Part shown: piece after piece, positions 44,379 to 53,080 of the stretch
Layout of the letters: the number at the start of each line of letters is the position of its first letter
How positions within the stretch are numbered: position 1 is the stretch's first letter
Made by a program: the position numbers and the translations under genes
Origin: Pseudomonadota bacterium
GTDB lineage: Bacteria; Pseudomonadota; Gammaproteobacteria; Steroidobacterales; Woeseiaceae
Assembly: GCA_022563255.1 (NCBI GenBank)
Contig: JADFNS010000020.1
Location: forward strand, 1-59,377
DNA length: 59,377 bases
Reading direction: 5' to 3'
Notes under the pieces: model-generated
Told to the model about the DNA's origin: nothing
The model's input: only the letters and a program-made list of their open reading frames with translations
Database searches by the model: none

Positions 44379-45200
44379 ATGAAGAGAACATTAATTGCAA
44401 TTGTGGCGGGCTTGATCATCGCGCCCGCGTTGGCCAAAGATGTGGACAGGACGGTAGATGCGTCACCCAACGGTCATATCGATATTTCCAACATCGCCGG
44501 CTCGGTGACCGTCAGCGGCTGGTCGCGCAATACGGTCGAAGTTACCGGAACGCTGGACCGCAATGTCAAAGAGCTGATTGTTGAGCGCGACGGTGACACG
44601 GTCACTATCAAGGTCAAGGTTCCGCGAAACAGTGGCCGGGGCATTGACAGCAGATTGCATATCAACGTGCCGCAAAACAGTTCATTGGATATTGGCACCG
44701 TAATCGCCGACATCGATGTGACGGAGGTCGGCGGCGAGCAGGAGCTGCATACGGTAAGTGGCGACGTCAATGTTGAATACACCGGCGCCGACATGCAGGT
44801 TGAGTCCGTCAGCGGCGACATCGAGGTCATCGGCGATGGCGTCGACGGCGAACTCGAGGTGAGTACGGTGTCCGGTAATGTAACGCTCATTCGCGTTTCA
44901 GGGAGGGTGAGCGCTGACTCAGTCAGTGGCGATATAGTTTTTCGCGCAGCCCTGGGCGAAGGCGGCAAGCTGAGTATCGAAACGGTCACCGGTGACGTCG
45001 ATGTCGATTTTATTGGCGCCGTGTCGGCCAGGTTCGAGGTTGATACCTTCAACGGCCGCATCCGCAACTGCTTCGGTCCCAAAGCAGAGCGCACCAGCAA
45101 GTACGCACCGGGCTGGGAGCTCAAGTTTATCGAGGGTGAGGGCAGCGGTCGCGTCGAAATATCGACAGTGAACGGCGACGTGAACATCTGTCGGAAGTAA
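44379..45200 (+). CDS. DUF4097-type exported beta-solenoid protein
   Basis: 273 residues with a signal peptide (about 1-19, ending APALA). The rest is a series of short beta repeats carrying a recurring [TS]V[SNT]G[DN] turn: HTVSGDVNV, ESVSGDIEV, STVSGNVTL, DSVSGDIVF, ETVTGDVDV, STVNGDVNI. This is the parallel beta-solenoid pattern of DUF4097 (putative adhesin/autotransporter-like) proteins. GAGAGAAG lies before the ATG. It is encoded right after the sigma/anti-sigma pair and probably co-transcribed. Its site of action is expected in the periplasm or outer membrane; its function is unknown. Confidence 0.88.
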   Translation: MKRTLIAIVAGLIIAPALAKDVDRTVDASPNGHIDISNIAGSVTVSGWSRNTVEVTGTLDRNVKELIVERDGDTVTIKVKVPRNSGRGIDSRLHINVPQNSSLDIGTVIADIDVTEVGGEQELHTVSGDVNVEYTGADMQVESVSGDIEVIGDGVDGELEVSTVSGNVTLIRVSGRVSADSVSGDIVFRAALGEGGKLSIETVTGDVDVDFIGAVSARFEVDTFNGRIRNCFGPKAERTSKYAPGWELKFIEGEGSGRVEISTVNGDVNICRK

Positions 45201-45278
45201 TCAGCAGACATGCGCGCTCTGCGGTCATTTGTGCGCCTGTTTTTGCTACCCTAAGTCACCGCTAAATGAGGTGTTCTA

Positions 45279-47216
45279 ATGGGTCAATTGGTCAGATTTG
45301 TCCTCTGGTTGGTCGCCGGTCTCGCCGGACTGTTCGTGATTGCGGCAGTCGCGTTGTACTTCTTCTTCGATCCGAATGATTTTCGCGGCGACATCTCGGC
45401 TGCCGTAAAAGACCGGACCGGTCGGGATCTGGTTATAGAAGGCGATATCTCGCTCGATTTCTTTCCCTGGCTGGCCATCGAGGTTGGTGCAACGACTTTG
45501 GGCGATGCCCCCGGCTTCGGTGATGAGCCGATGGCGCGTTTCGATCGGGCCCGGCTGCGCGTTAAGCTCATGCCCCTGCTGCTGGATCGCGAGATCACGG
45601 TCGGTACCGCGATCATCGAAGGCCTGGTACTGAATTTGCAGGAAAACAAACACGGCGTTGGCAACTGGGAAGATCTTGTCGCCGACAACGAGCCGCAGGC
45701 GGACAATACGGAATCCGGCGGTCAGAGTGACATTGACATCACGGGCATCGATTTTCTGCACGCCACCGTCAGCTATAAAGACGGCGCATCCGGGGCGGTA
45801 TACCGGCTAAGCGATTTGGCCATGAAGATCGGTCGCATCAGCGGCATGGAAACCCTGACTATCGACGGACTGACCCTGGACGGCACCCTGGAGGGTATCG
45901 CGGCTGAGCCGTCACGCCTGCGGGTCGCAACAGGGGGCATTGAAATTCAGACGGTGCAGCAGGTCATCGCGCTGCAAACTCTGGAATTGGAGGTACTCGG
46001 CATTGAAATCGCCGCCGATGTTGAACCGTTCTCGTACGCTGACGGCGTCGAACCTGTGGCTGTCATTCAGATCGCCGCGTTTTCGCCGCGCAAAGTCATG
46101 GCGCAGTTTGGCGTCGAGCCGCCCAACACCGCAGATCCCGGCGTTTTGTCTCAGGTATCGATCAGCGCGAAGGCGCAGCTGACGCCGACAGCGTTCGAGT
46201 TGTCCAGCGCCACGGTGAAACTGGACGACACGATGTTAACCGGAATGTTATCGGTGCCGAGGGATTCGTCGGGCACCTACCGGTTTGATCTGGCGGCCGA
46301 CGCTATCGACTTGAATCGTTATATGGAGCCGGCAAGCGAGTCGGCCAGTGGCGGCGACACGGCTTCTGCGACGGTGGAAATTCCTGCTGATCTCATTCGA
46401 CCGATAACGGCGCGCGGCAAGCTCAGGATCGGTACTGTGACGCTTGGCGACGTCATCCTTGAAAACGTCGAGCTGGGCCTGAACACGAATAACGGGCGAC
46501 TGCATCTGTACCCGATAACGGCCGACTTGTTCGGCGGAACTTACAGCGGCGATGTAAGAATCGACGTCGCTGGCAGGATCTCAAAATTGTCGGTGAACGA
46601 GAAGATCGCCGACGTCGATCTCGCCCGCCTCGCGAAGGCGATGTTCGGACAGGAAAATATCACGGGCAAAATCAATGGCGCCTTCTCGTTATCTGGAAAG
46701 GGCGAGGACATGGCGGCTATTCAGCGCAGCCTCGCCGGCAAGATCTCCTTCGAGTTAAACAACGGCACTTATGAGGGTATGGATATCTGGTATGAACTCC
46801 GTCGCGCGCGAGCGCTGATCAAGGGAGAGCAAGCTCCCGAGGCGGTGTTGCCGGCAAAGACGGAGTTCAGCGTTGTCCGGGCGACCGGCGTCATCACCGA
46901 CGGCATCATGCGCAACGACGATCTCTTTGCCGAATTGCCGTTCATGCAGATAACGGGCAAGGGGCAGGTCGACCTGGCGGCGGCAACCGTCGACTACAAC
47001 ATGACCGCACGCATCCTGGAGCGCCCGGAATTTCTGCGGGATGCGACGGCCGCGGAGCTCGACGAGTTCACCAAAGCCGTGATTCCTTTGAAAATTACGG
47101 GGCCTCTCGCCGCGCCGAGCGTCCGCCCGGATCTTGAGAAACTGCTGCGCAAGAGAGTCGAAGACGAGATCAAAGACAGACTCAAAGACACGCTGCGGGA
47201 TTTACTGGGACGGTGA
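45279..47216 (+). CDS. asmA: AsmA-family protein
   Basis: 645 residues anchored by one N-terminal membrane helix (about 5-30), with the rest in the periplasm. The N-terminal DPNDFRGDISAAVKDRTGRDL with FPWLAIEVGATTLGDAPGF is the AsmA/chorein-like start, and the C-terminal AsmA_2 part holds RSLAGKISFELNNGTYEGMD. AsmA-like proteins are thought to bridge the envelope and move phospholipids. GAGGTG lies 6 bases before the ATG. It is the head of a tightly coupled run with the SRPBCC-like gene, mutY and yggX. Confidence 0.93.
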   Translation: MGQLVRFVLWLVAGLAGLFVIAAVALYFFFDPNDFRGDISAAVKDRTGRDLVIEGDISLDFFPWLAIEVGATTLGDAPGFGDEPMARFDRARLRVKLMPLLLDREITVGTAIIEGLVLNLQENKHGVGNWEDLVADNEPQADNTESGGQSDIDITGIDFLHATVSYKDGASGAVYRLSDLAMKIGRISGMETLTIDGLTLDGTLEGIAAEPSRLRVATGGIEIQTVQQVIALQTLELEVLGIEIAADVEPFSYADGVEPVAVIQIAAFSPRKVMAQFGVEPPNTADPGVLSQVSISAKAQLTPTAFELSSATVKLDDTMLTGMLSVPRDSSGTYRFDLAADAIDLNRYMEPASESASGGDTASATVEIPADLIRPITARGKLRIGTVTLGDVILENVELGLNTNNGRLHLYPITADLFGGTYSGDVRIDVAGRISKLSVNEKIADVDLARLAKAMFGQENITGKINGAFSLSGKGEDMAAIQRSLAGKISFELNNGTYEGMDIWYELRRARALIKGEQAPEAVLPAKTEFSVVRATGVITDGIMRNDDLFAELPFMQITGKGQVDLAAATVDYNMTARILERPEFLRDATAAELDEFTKAVIPLKITGPLAAPSVRPDLEKLLRKRVEDEIKDRLKDTLRDLLGR

Positions 47217-47773
47217 CCCGGGCGCGCGCGCTGCTGGTCTTTTTGCTGTTGCCCATCAGTGGGCTCGGCGCCGAATTACTCAGCATTGAGGTCGATTATG
47301 AGCGCGGCACCTACACGCTGAACTCCAAAGTATGGTTCGCGGCCACGATCGAACAGGTCTACGAAGTTTTTCAAAGTTGGGATTACTCGGCGGAATTCTC
47401 AAGCACAATCTTAGAAGCCAGGGACGTTGCGCCGGACGAATCGGGTCGCGCTCAGTTCTATGTGCGCAACAGGGCATGCATTCTGTTCTTCTGCAGGTCG
47501 TTTGAGCGCCACGGCTACGTCGAGTTCGAGCTCAATCAAAGGCTGCGCGCGTTCGCCGACCCGGATTCCAGTGACTTTTATCTGAGTGACGAACGCTGGC
47601 AATTCGTGGAGCGGGATGGCGGTACGGTGGTCACCTACGATTGGCAAATGAGGCCAAAATTCTGGATACCGCCGGTCATCGGCCCCTACCTCATCAAGCG
47701 CAAGCTGCAACGTGACGGCGGCAGGGCCATTGACCGAATAGAGGCGATTGCCCAGAGGGTGGGCGATGACTGA
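47213..47773 (+). CDS. exported SRPBCC/START-like protein
   Basis: 186 residues with a signal peptide (about 1-19, cleavage near GLGAE). The GTG start overlaps the asmA stop. The body, from SKVWFAATIEQVYEVFQSWD through FVERDGGTVVTYDWQMRPKF to a C-terminal helix (KRKLQRDGGRAIDRIEAIA), has the strand-helix order of the START/polyketide-cyclase fold that binds hydrophobic ligands. Two cysteines flank an FF pair (RNRACILFFCRSFE). Its placement with AsmA would fit a periplasmic lipid-binding role, but that is inference. Confidence 0.82.
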   Translation: MTRARALLVFLLLPISGLGAELLSIEVDYERGTYTLNSKVWFAATIEQVYEVFQSWDYSAEFSSTILEARDVAPDESGRAQFYVRNRACILFFCRSFERHGYVEFELNQRLRAFADPDSSDFYLSDERWQFVERDGGTVVTYDWQMRPKFWIPPVIGPYLIKRKLQRDGGRAIDRIEAIAQRVGDD

Positions 47774-48824
47774 GTTTGCGGATCGTCTGCTCGCGTGGTT
47801 TGAGGTTCATGGGCGAAGCGACCTGCCGTGGCAACGAGACGTTACGGCGTATCGGGTTTGGGTGTCTGAAATCATGTTGCAGCAAACTCAGGTACAAACT
47901 GTCATTCCGTATTTCAGAAAATTCGTCGTCCGTTTTCCGGATGTCGCGTCGCTGGCCGGTGCAGATCAGGACGATGTGCTGCGGCGCTGGTCTGGTCTGG
48001 GTTATTACGCCAGGGCGCGCAACCTGCATAAGGCGGCGCAGATCGTTGTCGCTCGACACGCAGGAATTTTCCCGCAGCAGTTCGCTGACGTCGTGGCGCT
48101 GCCGGGAATCGGCCGGTCAACGGCGGGGGCTATTCTCGCGCTCGCGGCTGGACAGCGACATGCCATTCTCGATGGCAACGTCAAGCGCGTGCTTGCGCGG
48201 CACGAGATGATTGCGGGCTGGCCCGGCAAGGCCAGTGTTGCCGAATCATTGTGGGCCGCTGCCGAGCGCAATACGCCGGCGTCCGCGGTGGCCCGGTACA
48301 CGCAGGCGATCATGGATCTGGGCGCTACGCTTTGCACGAGCAGCAAGCCATGCTGCGACGCGTGTCCAGTCAGCAGAGATTGCCGTGCGCTCGCGGCCAA
48401 CGCCGTGCCGGATTTTCCGGGACGCAAAACACGCAAGCCGAAGCCGTTGCGACAAACAACCATGATATTGGCCAGTGTGGACGGCCGCGTATTTTTGCAA
48501 CGCCGCCCTGAGGCAGGTATCTGGGGCGGGCTCTGGAGTCTTCCTGAACTGGGTGAACGATCGCTGCAGGACTGGTGTACCGAGGTACTCAAAACAGACG
48601 TCACTGGGCGCGATTCCTGGGAGCTTTTGCGCCACAGTTTCAGTCACTATGATCTGGATATTCAGCCGATAGTCGTGCGTATCGCTGCGCGCCCGGGTAA
48701 AGTAGCCGATGCCGATTGCGAAACATGGCACCGGCTTGAAGACGTACCGCCTGGCGGCATCGCTGCTCCGGTGAAGAAATTGCTTGATCAACTAAAGAGA
48801 TTCGAAAATGCCGCGCACCGTTAA
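47766..48824 (+). CDS. mutY: A/G-specific adenine DNA glycosylase
   Basis: Removes adenine opposite 8-oxoguanine. 352 residues from the ATG at 47766, overlapping the previous gene by 8 bases. The helix-hairpin-helix is [12 protein letters not shown] (near residue 118), and the catalytic aspartate is in [10 protein letters not shown]. The [4Fe-4S] cysteines have spacing C-x6-C-x2-C-x5-C ([16 protein letters not shown]). The C-terminal NUDIX-like domain (about 230-345) recognises 8-oxoG. Its end overlaps yggX by 17 bases, a conserved pair. Confidence 0.96.
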   Translation: MTEFADRLLAWFEVHGRSDLPWQRDVTAYRVWVSEIMLQQTQVQTVIPYFRKFVVRFPDVASLAGADQDDVLRRWSGLGYYARARNLHKAAQIVVARHAGIFPQQFADVVALPGIGRSTAGAILALAAGQRHAILDGNVKRVLARHEMIAGWPGKASVAESLWAAAERNTPASAVARYTQAIMDLGATLCTSSKPCCDACPVSRDCRALAANAVPDFPGRKTRKPKPLRQTTMILASVDGRVFLQRRPEAGIWGGLWSLPELGERSLQDWCTEVLKTDVTGRDSWELLRHSFSHYDLDIQPIVVRIAARPGKVADADCETWHRLEDVPPGGIAAPVKKLLDQLKRFENAAHR

Positions 48825-49080
48825 TTGCATCTTGCTGGGAAAGGAGGCCGAAGGGCTGGAGTACATGCCGTATCCCGGGGAACTGGGTCAACGCATCTAT
48901 GACAACGTTTCGAAAGAGGCCTGGCAAAAGTGGCTCGGACACCAGACGATGCTCATCAACGAGTATCGCCTGACGCCGATTGAGCCCGAGGCGCGCAAGT
49001 ACCTCGAGACAGAGATGGAAAAGTTCTTTTTTGGCGGCGGATCGGACGCGCCGAAGGAATTTGTGCCGCCTACGACCTGA
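48808..49080 (+). CDS. yggX: YggX, Fe(II)-trafficking protein
   Basis: 90 residues, typical for the family. [17 protein letters not shown] with the conserved cysteine at residue 7, the [18 protein letters not shown] helix and [14 protein letters not shown] are all hallmark segments. It protects Fe-S enzymes from oxidants and may help the neighbouring Fe-S enzyme MutY. The last 11 bases overlap the 3' end of convergent egtD. Confidence 0.96.
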   Translation: MPRTVNCILLGKEAEGLEYMPYPGELGQRIYDNVSKEAWQKWLGHQTMLINEYRLTPIEPEARKYLETEMEKFFFGGGSDAPKEFVPPTT

Positions 49081-50002
49081 CGCAGTACTGCACGCTGAAC
49101 AGGTCCGCGGCGTCAGTCCAGACTTTCGCGACCGTAAATCCGGCCATTTTCGCCATCTTCGCAAATCCATCCAGCGTGTACTTGTGCGAGTACTCGGTGA
49201 GAATAGCCTCACCACTGGCGATGTCGAACTCGGTATCGCCGATTGCGAACATCTGGTTCGCTCGACTGATGAGTTCAATGACGACGCGGCCTTCCGCCTG
49301 GTCGTAATTGGCGCTGTGAGTGAACGTGCTGACGTCGAAATTGGCGCCGTAGTCGCGGTTCAGGTGCTGCAGCACATTCAGATTGAATTTCGCCGTCACT
49401 CCGGCCGAGTCGTTGTAGGCGCTTTCGATAATAGCCGGGTCTTTCTGCAGATCGACACCGATCAACAACGCGCCGTTTTCTCCTGACGCGTGGCGCATTA
49501 CCCGCAATAATTCGATCGCCTCGTCGTGTTCGAAATTGCCGATCGTCGAGCCCGGGAAGTACACGATATTTCGGAGCGGCATGACCATCGGCGTTGGCAG
49601 CTGAAACTGCTGTGTAAAATCAGCGACGACTGGCAACACGTCGATCTGCGGAAACTCGTCACGGATTAACGCCGCTGACGCATGCAGGTGCTCGCTGGAA
49701 ATGTCCACCGGGACATAGGCGGCAAGTTCGGAAAGCTGTTCCAGTAATATCCGTGTCTTCAAACTTGAGCCGCTGCCGAATTCGATGAGGCTCGCCTGTT
49801 TGCCGATGCACGCGACGATTTCTGCGATGTGATCGCGCATGATGCCAAGTTCTGTGTTCGTCAGATAGTATTCCGGTAGTTGCGTGATCTGCTCGAACAG
49901 TTGCGAGCCGCGTTGGTCGTAAAAATACTTGGGCGAGATGCGCTTCTGCGGTTTGGAAAGACCGTCTAAGAGTTGTGCGAGTTCTGCAGTGTCAGTCGCC
50001 AT
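49070..50002 (-). CDS. egtD: L-histidine N-alpha-methyltransferase
   Basis: SAM-dependent trimethylation of histidine to hercynine, the first step of ergothioneine synthesis. 310 residues from the ATG at 50002, which lies inside the end of egtB (11-base overlap). The N-terminal [22 protein letters not shown] and NTELGIM are the family signature, [10 protein letters not shown] is the SAM-binding glycine motif, and FPGSTIGNF is the third conserved block. It is co-transcribed after egtB. Confidence 0.95.
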   Translation of the reverse strand: MATDTAELAQLLDGLSKPQKRISPKYFYDQRGSQLFEQITQLPEYYLTNTELGIMRDHIAEIVACIGKQASLIEFGSGSSLKTRILLEQLSELAAYVPVDISSEHLHASAALIRDEFPQIDVLPVVADFTQQFQLPTPMVMPLRNIVYFPGSTIGNFEHDEAIELLRVMRHASGENGALLIGVDLQKDPAIIESAYNDSAGVTAKFNLNVLQHLNRDYGANFDVSTFTHSANYDQAEGRVVIELISRANQMFAIGDTEFDIASGEAILTEYSHKYTLDGFAKMAKMAGFTVAKVWTDAADLFSVQYCVRS

Positions 50003-51227
50003 AGCTATCTTTCGCAAGGCGAATTCCGAGAAACTGCCAGCGCGCATCCGGGTAGAAGAAGCTGCGATAGGTGGCTCGAATGTGGCCGTTCACCGTGACG
50101 CATGAACCGCCGCGGACGGTCATCTGGTTAGACATGAATTTGCCGTTGTACTCTCCTAAAGACCCGGCCAGCGGCTTGAAACCGGGGTAGGGGGAGTACG
50201 ATGACGAGGTCCACTCCCACACATCGCCGAAGTACTGCTCACCCAGCGAAGCGGCTGGATGCCAGTATCGCGAGCTGAGCAGATTTCCTTCGACGGTCTT
50301 GTCTCTTGCTGCGACTTCCCACTCGAATTCCGTCGGCAGGCGTGCGCCGGCCCAGCGCGCGAAAGCGTCGGCCTCGTAGTAGCTGACATGACACACCGGC
50401 GCGTTGTCCTGGATTTCGCGCTGACCGCCCAACGTGAATTCTCGCTCAAGCGCCGCGTCCCAATACAGGGGTCGTCGCCAGCCACGTTCACTGATAACAG
50501 TCCATCCGTCGGACAGCCACAGATCCGGTTTGGTGTAACCGCCGTCTTTAACGAACTCACGAAATTCACCGTTGGTTACGAGTCGATTGCCAATAAGATG
50601 TGCGTGCAGCAGCGCGTCGTGGCGCGGCGTTTCGTTGTCAAAGTTGAATCCGTTGCCAGCGGCGCCGACGGAGTGCATACCGGCGTCGCCGTCACTGTAC
50701 GCGTAAGCCGCAACGATCACGTCATCGGGAACTGGTAGTGACTGCGATGCTGCCGGTTGCACCGGATTGCAGGAAAATACGTGTTTGATGTCCGTCAGCA
50801 ACAGTTCCTGATGTTGTTCTTCGTGGTGCAGTCCAAGCGTTATTACTTGAGCGACTGATGCGCTTACCGCATCGGTTCGCAGCAACTGCTGCATCGCCGC
50901 ATCGACATACGAACGATAATCGATAATCTCAGCGAGCGTCGGTCGTGACAACAGGCCGCGCTTTGGTCGCGCGTGCATTGCGCCTGTCGAGTTGTAATAG
51001 GAGTTGAACAGAAAATGGTACTGATCGTCGCAACGTGAATAGCTCTGCAGATCGGGTTCGAGCACAAAGCGCTCGAAAAACCAGGTGACATGCGCCAGGT
51101 GCCATTTCGTCGGACTGACGTCCGGCATCGATTGCACGACGGTATCCTCAGGCTGCAGATCCGCAATCAACGCGAGCGTTTGCTCACGCGTGGCGCGATA
51201 GTGTTTGGATAGCGTTGCGGCGGTCAT
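49992..51227 (-). CDS. egtB: ergothioneine sulfoxide synthase EgtB
   Basis: Non-heme iron enzyme coupling hercynine to a thiol with oxygen. 411 residues. The N-terminal DinB-like domain has the iron ligands: HLAHVTWF, then HHEEQHQE (two histidines, near residues 133-137). The C-terminal formylglycine-generating-enzyme-like domain has EFEWEVAARD, WEWTSSSYSPYPGF and the closing VRGGSCVT and ATYRSFFYPDARWQFLGIR. Whether the sulfur donor is gamma-glutamylcysteine or cysteine cannot be told here, since no egtA, egtC or egtE lies nearby. Confidence 0.93.
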   Translation of the reverse strand: MTAATLSKHYRATREQTLALIADLQPEDTVVQSMPDVSPTKWHLAHVTWFFERFVLEPDLQSYSRCDDQYHFLFNSYYNSTGAMHARPKRGLLSRPTLAEIIDYRSYVDAAMQQLLRTDAVSASVAQVITLGLHHEEQHQELLLTDIKHVFSCNPVQPAASQSLPVPDDVIVAAYAYSDGDAGMHSVGAAGNGFNFDNETPRHDALLHAHLIGNRLVTNGEFREFVKDGGYTKPDLWLSDGWTVISERGWRRPLYWDAALEREFTLGGQREIQDNAPVCHVSYYEADAFARWAGARLPTEFEWEVAARDKTVEGNLLSSRYWHPAASLGEQYFGDVWEWTSSSYSPYPGFKPLAGSLGEYNGKFMSNQMTVRGGSCVTVNGHIRATYRSFFYPDARWQFLGIRLAKDSYGD

Positions 51228-51244
51228 ATGAGGTTTGTGTATTT

Positions 51245-51700
51245 TTAATGTAACGGCAATTCGGTCTTTTTTTGTACGGTGCGAATGGCAACGCTGGAGT
51301 TAACGCGTGCGACTCCCGGTAGTCGCGTTAGTGAGTCTCGATGCAGGCGTTCGAAGTCCGCCATATCGGACACCACAACGCGTAGCAGGTAGTCGAATTC
51401 CCCGGTCATAAGATAACACTCCATGACCTCCGGAATATCGCGTACCGCCTCCTCGAATGCAGCCAATACGCTTTCCTCTTCGCGATGCAAACCGATGTTC
51501 ACAAAAACATTGCCTGAGAGCCCGACCTCGGGTTGACTCAAAAGTGCCGCATAGCGATCGATCACGCCCGATTCCTCGAGCGCCCGGACTCTCCTGAGGC
51601 AGGCCGACTCGGACAAGCTGACCAGACCGGCCAGGTGCACATTGCTGATGCGACCGTCTCGTTGCAGGGCATTGAGGATCGATTTATCGTATTTATCCAT
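51245..51700 (-). CDS. Lrp/AsnC-family transcriptional regulator
   Basis: 151 residues. An N-terminal helix-turn-helix (YDKSILNALQRDGRISNVHL then SLSESACLRRVRALEESG) is followed by a C-terminal RAM ligand domain (VPEVMECYLMTGEFDYLLRV-like stretch near residues 90-108). It is divergent from ald, which regulators of this family often control in response to alanine or other amino acids. It also lies 17 bases upstream of egtB on the same strand, so the ergothioneine genes may share its transcript. Confidence 0.94.
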   Translation of the reverse strand: MDKYDKSILNALQRDGRISNVHLAGLVSLSESACLRRVRALEESGVIDRYAALLSQPEVGLSGNVFVNIGLHREEESVLAAFEEAVRDIPEVMECYLMTGEFDYLLRVVVSDMADFERLHRDSLTRLPGVARVNSSVAIRTVQKKTELPLH

Positions 51701-51729
51701 AAGTATCGAAGAAACTTGCGTTAAAAGTC

Positions 51730-51829
51730 ATTATAACGACAGAAAATGCCACATTTAACCGGTTTTGTCACCTATATAGCAATGATCCGCCCGGCAAGCC
51801 ACGGTATCGTGTCTGCCAGGAGAGAAATC
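51730..51829. promoter_or_regulatory. divergent lrp-type regulator/ald control region
   Basis: On the minus strand TTAAAT (51753-51758), a 17-base spacer and a perfect TATAAT (51730-51735) make a promoter for the regulator. A dyad with arms GACAGAAAA (51738-51746) and TTTTGTC (51763-51769) overlaps it and may be the autoregulatory operator. AGGAGAGAA before the ald ATG is its ribosome-binding site. No clear ald -10/-35 pair could be fixed. Confidence 0.5.
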
Positions 51830-52951
51830 ATGAAGATCGGTGTACCCAAAGAAATAAAAACCCTCGAGTTTCGTGTCGGCATGACTCCGGCGGGCGTTCA
51901 CGAGGTCGTTAACGATGGCCACGAAGTTATTGTCGAGACACAGGCCGGGGCCGGCATCGGCGTGAGCGATGCGGACTACGAGGCGTCGGGCGCAACCGTA
52001 GTCGGCACGCCAGAGGAGGTCTTTGCCGCCGCGGACATGATCGTCAAGGTCAAGGAACCACAGCTCAACGAGTGCGCGATGCTGCGCCCCAACCAGGTGT
52101 TGTTTACCTACCTGCACCTGGCGGCGGACCGTGCACAAACCGACGCATTGTTGCAGTCGGGTACAACGGCGATTGCCTACGAAACGGTGACTTCACACGA
52201 CGGTTCGCTGCCCCTGCTCACGCCGATGTCCGAGGTCGCCGGTCGGCTGTCTATTCAGGCGGGCGCGTTCGCAATGCAGAAAGCGAACGGCGGTTGCGGC
52301 AAGTTGCTCGGCGGAGTTCCCGGTGTACAAGCGGCTCGGGTGCTGGTGATCGGCGGGGGCGTATCGGGCTCGAACGCCGCAGACATGGCAGTTGGCCTGG
52401 GCGCCGATGTGACGGTGCTCGATCGCTCGTTGCCACGCTTGCGACAGCTTGACGACATCTGGGGCGGCCGGGTGCACACGATTTACTCGACCAAACACGC
52501 GATCGACGAGCTTGCTCCGATGGCCGATCTTATCGTTGGGGCCGTCCTCGTCGCTGGAGCTGCGGCGCCGAAGCTGGTTTCTGCGCAGAATGTCAAAGAC
52601 ATGCAGGCAGGAACCGTAATGGTCGACATATCGATCGATCAGGGCGGCTGCTTTGAAACCAGCAAGCCGACGACCCACGCCGAGCCAACCTACATCGTTG
52701 ACCAGGTCGTGCATTACTGTGTGACCAACATGCCAGGCGCCGTGCCGCGCACCAGTACCTACGCGCTAACGAATGCGACGTTGCCGTTCGTCAAGGCATT
52801 GGCCAACCTCGGTTGGAAGGAAGCGCTGATGCGTGATTCGCATCTGGCGAACGGTCTGAATATCCACTCGGGTCAGGTCAATTACGAGGCCGTCGCCTCT
52901 GCGCTTGGCTACGAATACCTGCCGGCAGCGGATGCCCTGGCTACGGCTTGA
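51830..52951 (+). CDS. ald: alanine dehydrogenase
   Basis: NAD-dependent interconversion of L-alanine and pyruvate plus ammonia. 373 residues from the ATG at 51830 ([20 protein letters not shown]); the frame is open upstream but only this start has a good Shine-Dalgarno. Lys74-type KVKEPQ, the catalytic-histidine segment [10 protein letters not shown] and the Rossmann motif [14 protein letters not shown] are present, as is [11 protein letters not shown] near the C-terminus. It is divergent from an Lrp-family gene, a common regulator-target pair. Confidence 0.96.
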   Translation: MKIGVPKEIKTLEFRVGMTPAGVHEVVNDGHEVIVETQAGAGIGVSDADYEASGATVVGTPEEVFAAADMIVKVKEPQLNECAMLRPNQVLFTYLHLAADRAQTDALLQSGTTAIAYETVTSHDGSLPLLTPMSEVAGRLSIQAGAFAMQKANGGCGKLLGGVPGVQAARVLVIGGGVSGSNAADMAVGLGADVTVLDRSLPRLRQLDDIWGGRVHTIYSTKHAIDELAPMADLIVGAVLVAGAAAPKLVSAQNVKDMQAGTVMVDISIDQGGCFETSKPTTHAEPTYIVDQVVHYCVTNMPGAVPRTSTYALTNATLPFVKALANLGWKEALMRDSHLANGLNIHSGQVNYEAVASALGYEYLPAADALATA

Positions 52952-52982
52952 CCCCGGTGGCGGTACAGGTTTTGTCGGCGAT

Positions 52983-53045
52983 CTTAAATTTGCGAAAATA
53001 CAACAGCAAATTTTAAGGAACCGGCTATCAGAATCGGTGTAGAAT
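52983..53045 (+). promoter_or_regulatory. inverted repeat and possible promoter before the TonB receptor
   Basis: AAATTTGC (52986-52993) and GCAAATTT (53006-53013) form a perfect 8-bp inverted repeat with a 12-base centre, in an otherwise AT-rich gap. Just downstream GGAACC (53017-53022) and TAGAAT (53040-53045), 17 bases apart, could be a promoter. The repeat would sit immediately upstream of the -35, as an operator would. It might instead act as a weak ald terminator, though no T tract follows. Confidence 0.4.
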
Positions 53046-53080
53046 AACCGGAAGTAGCAAACCATGTCAGGGGGATCAGT

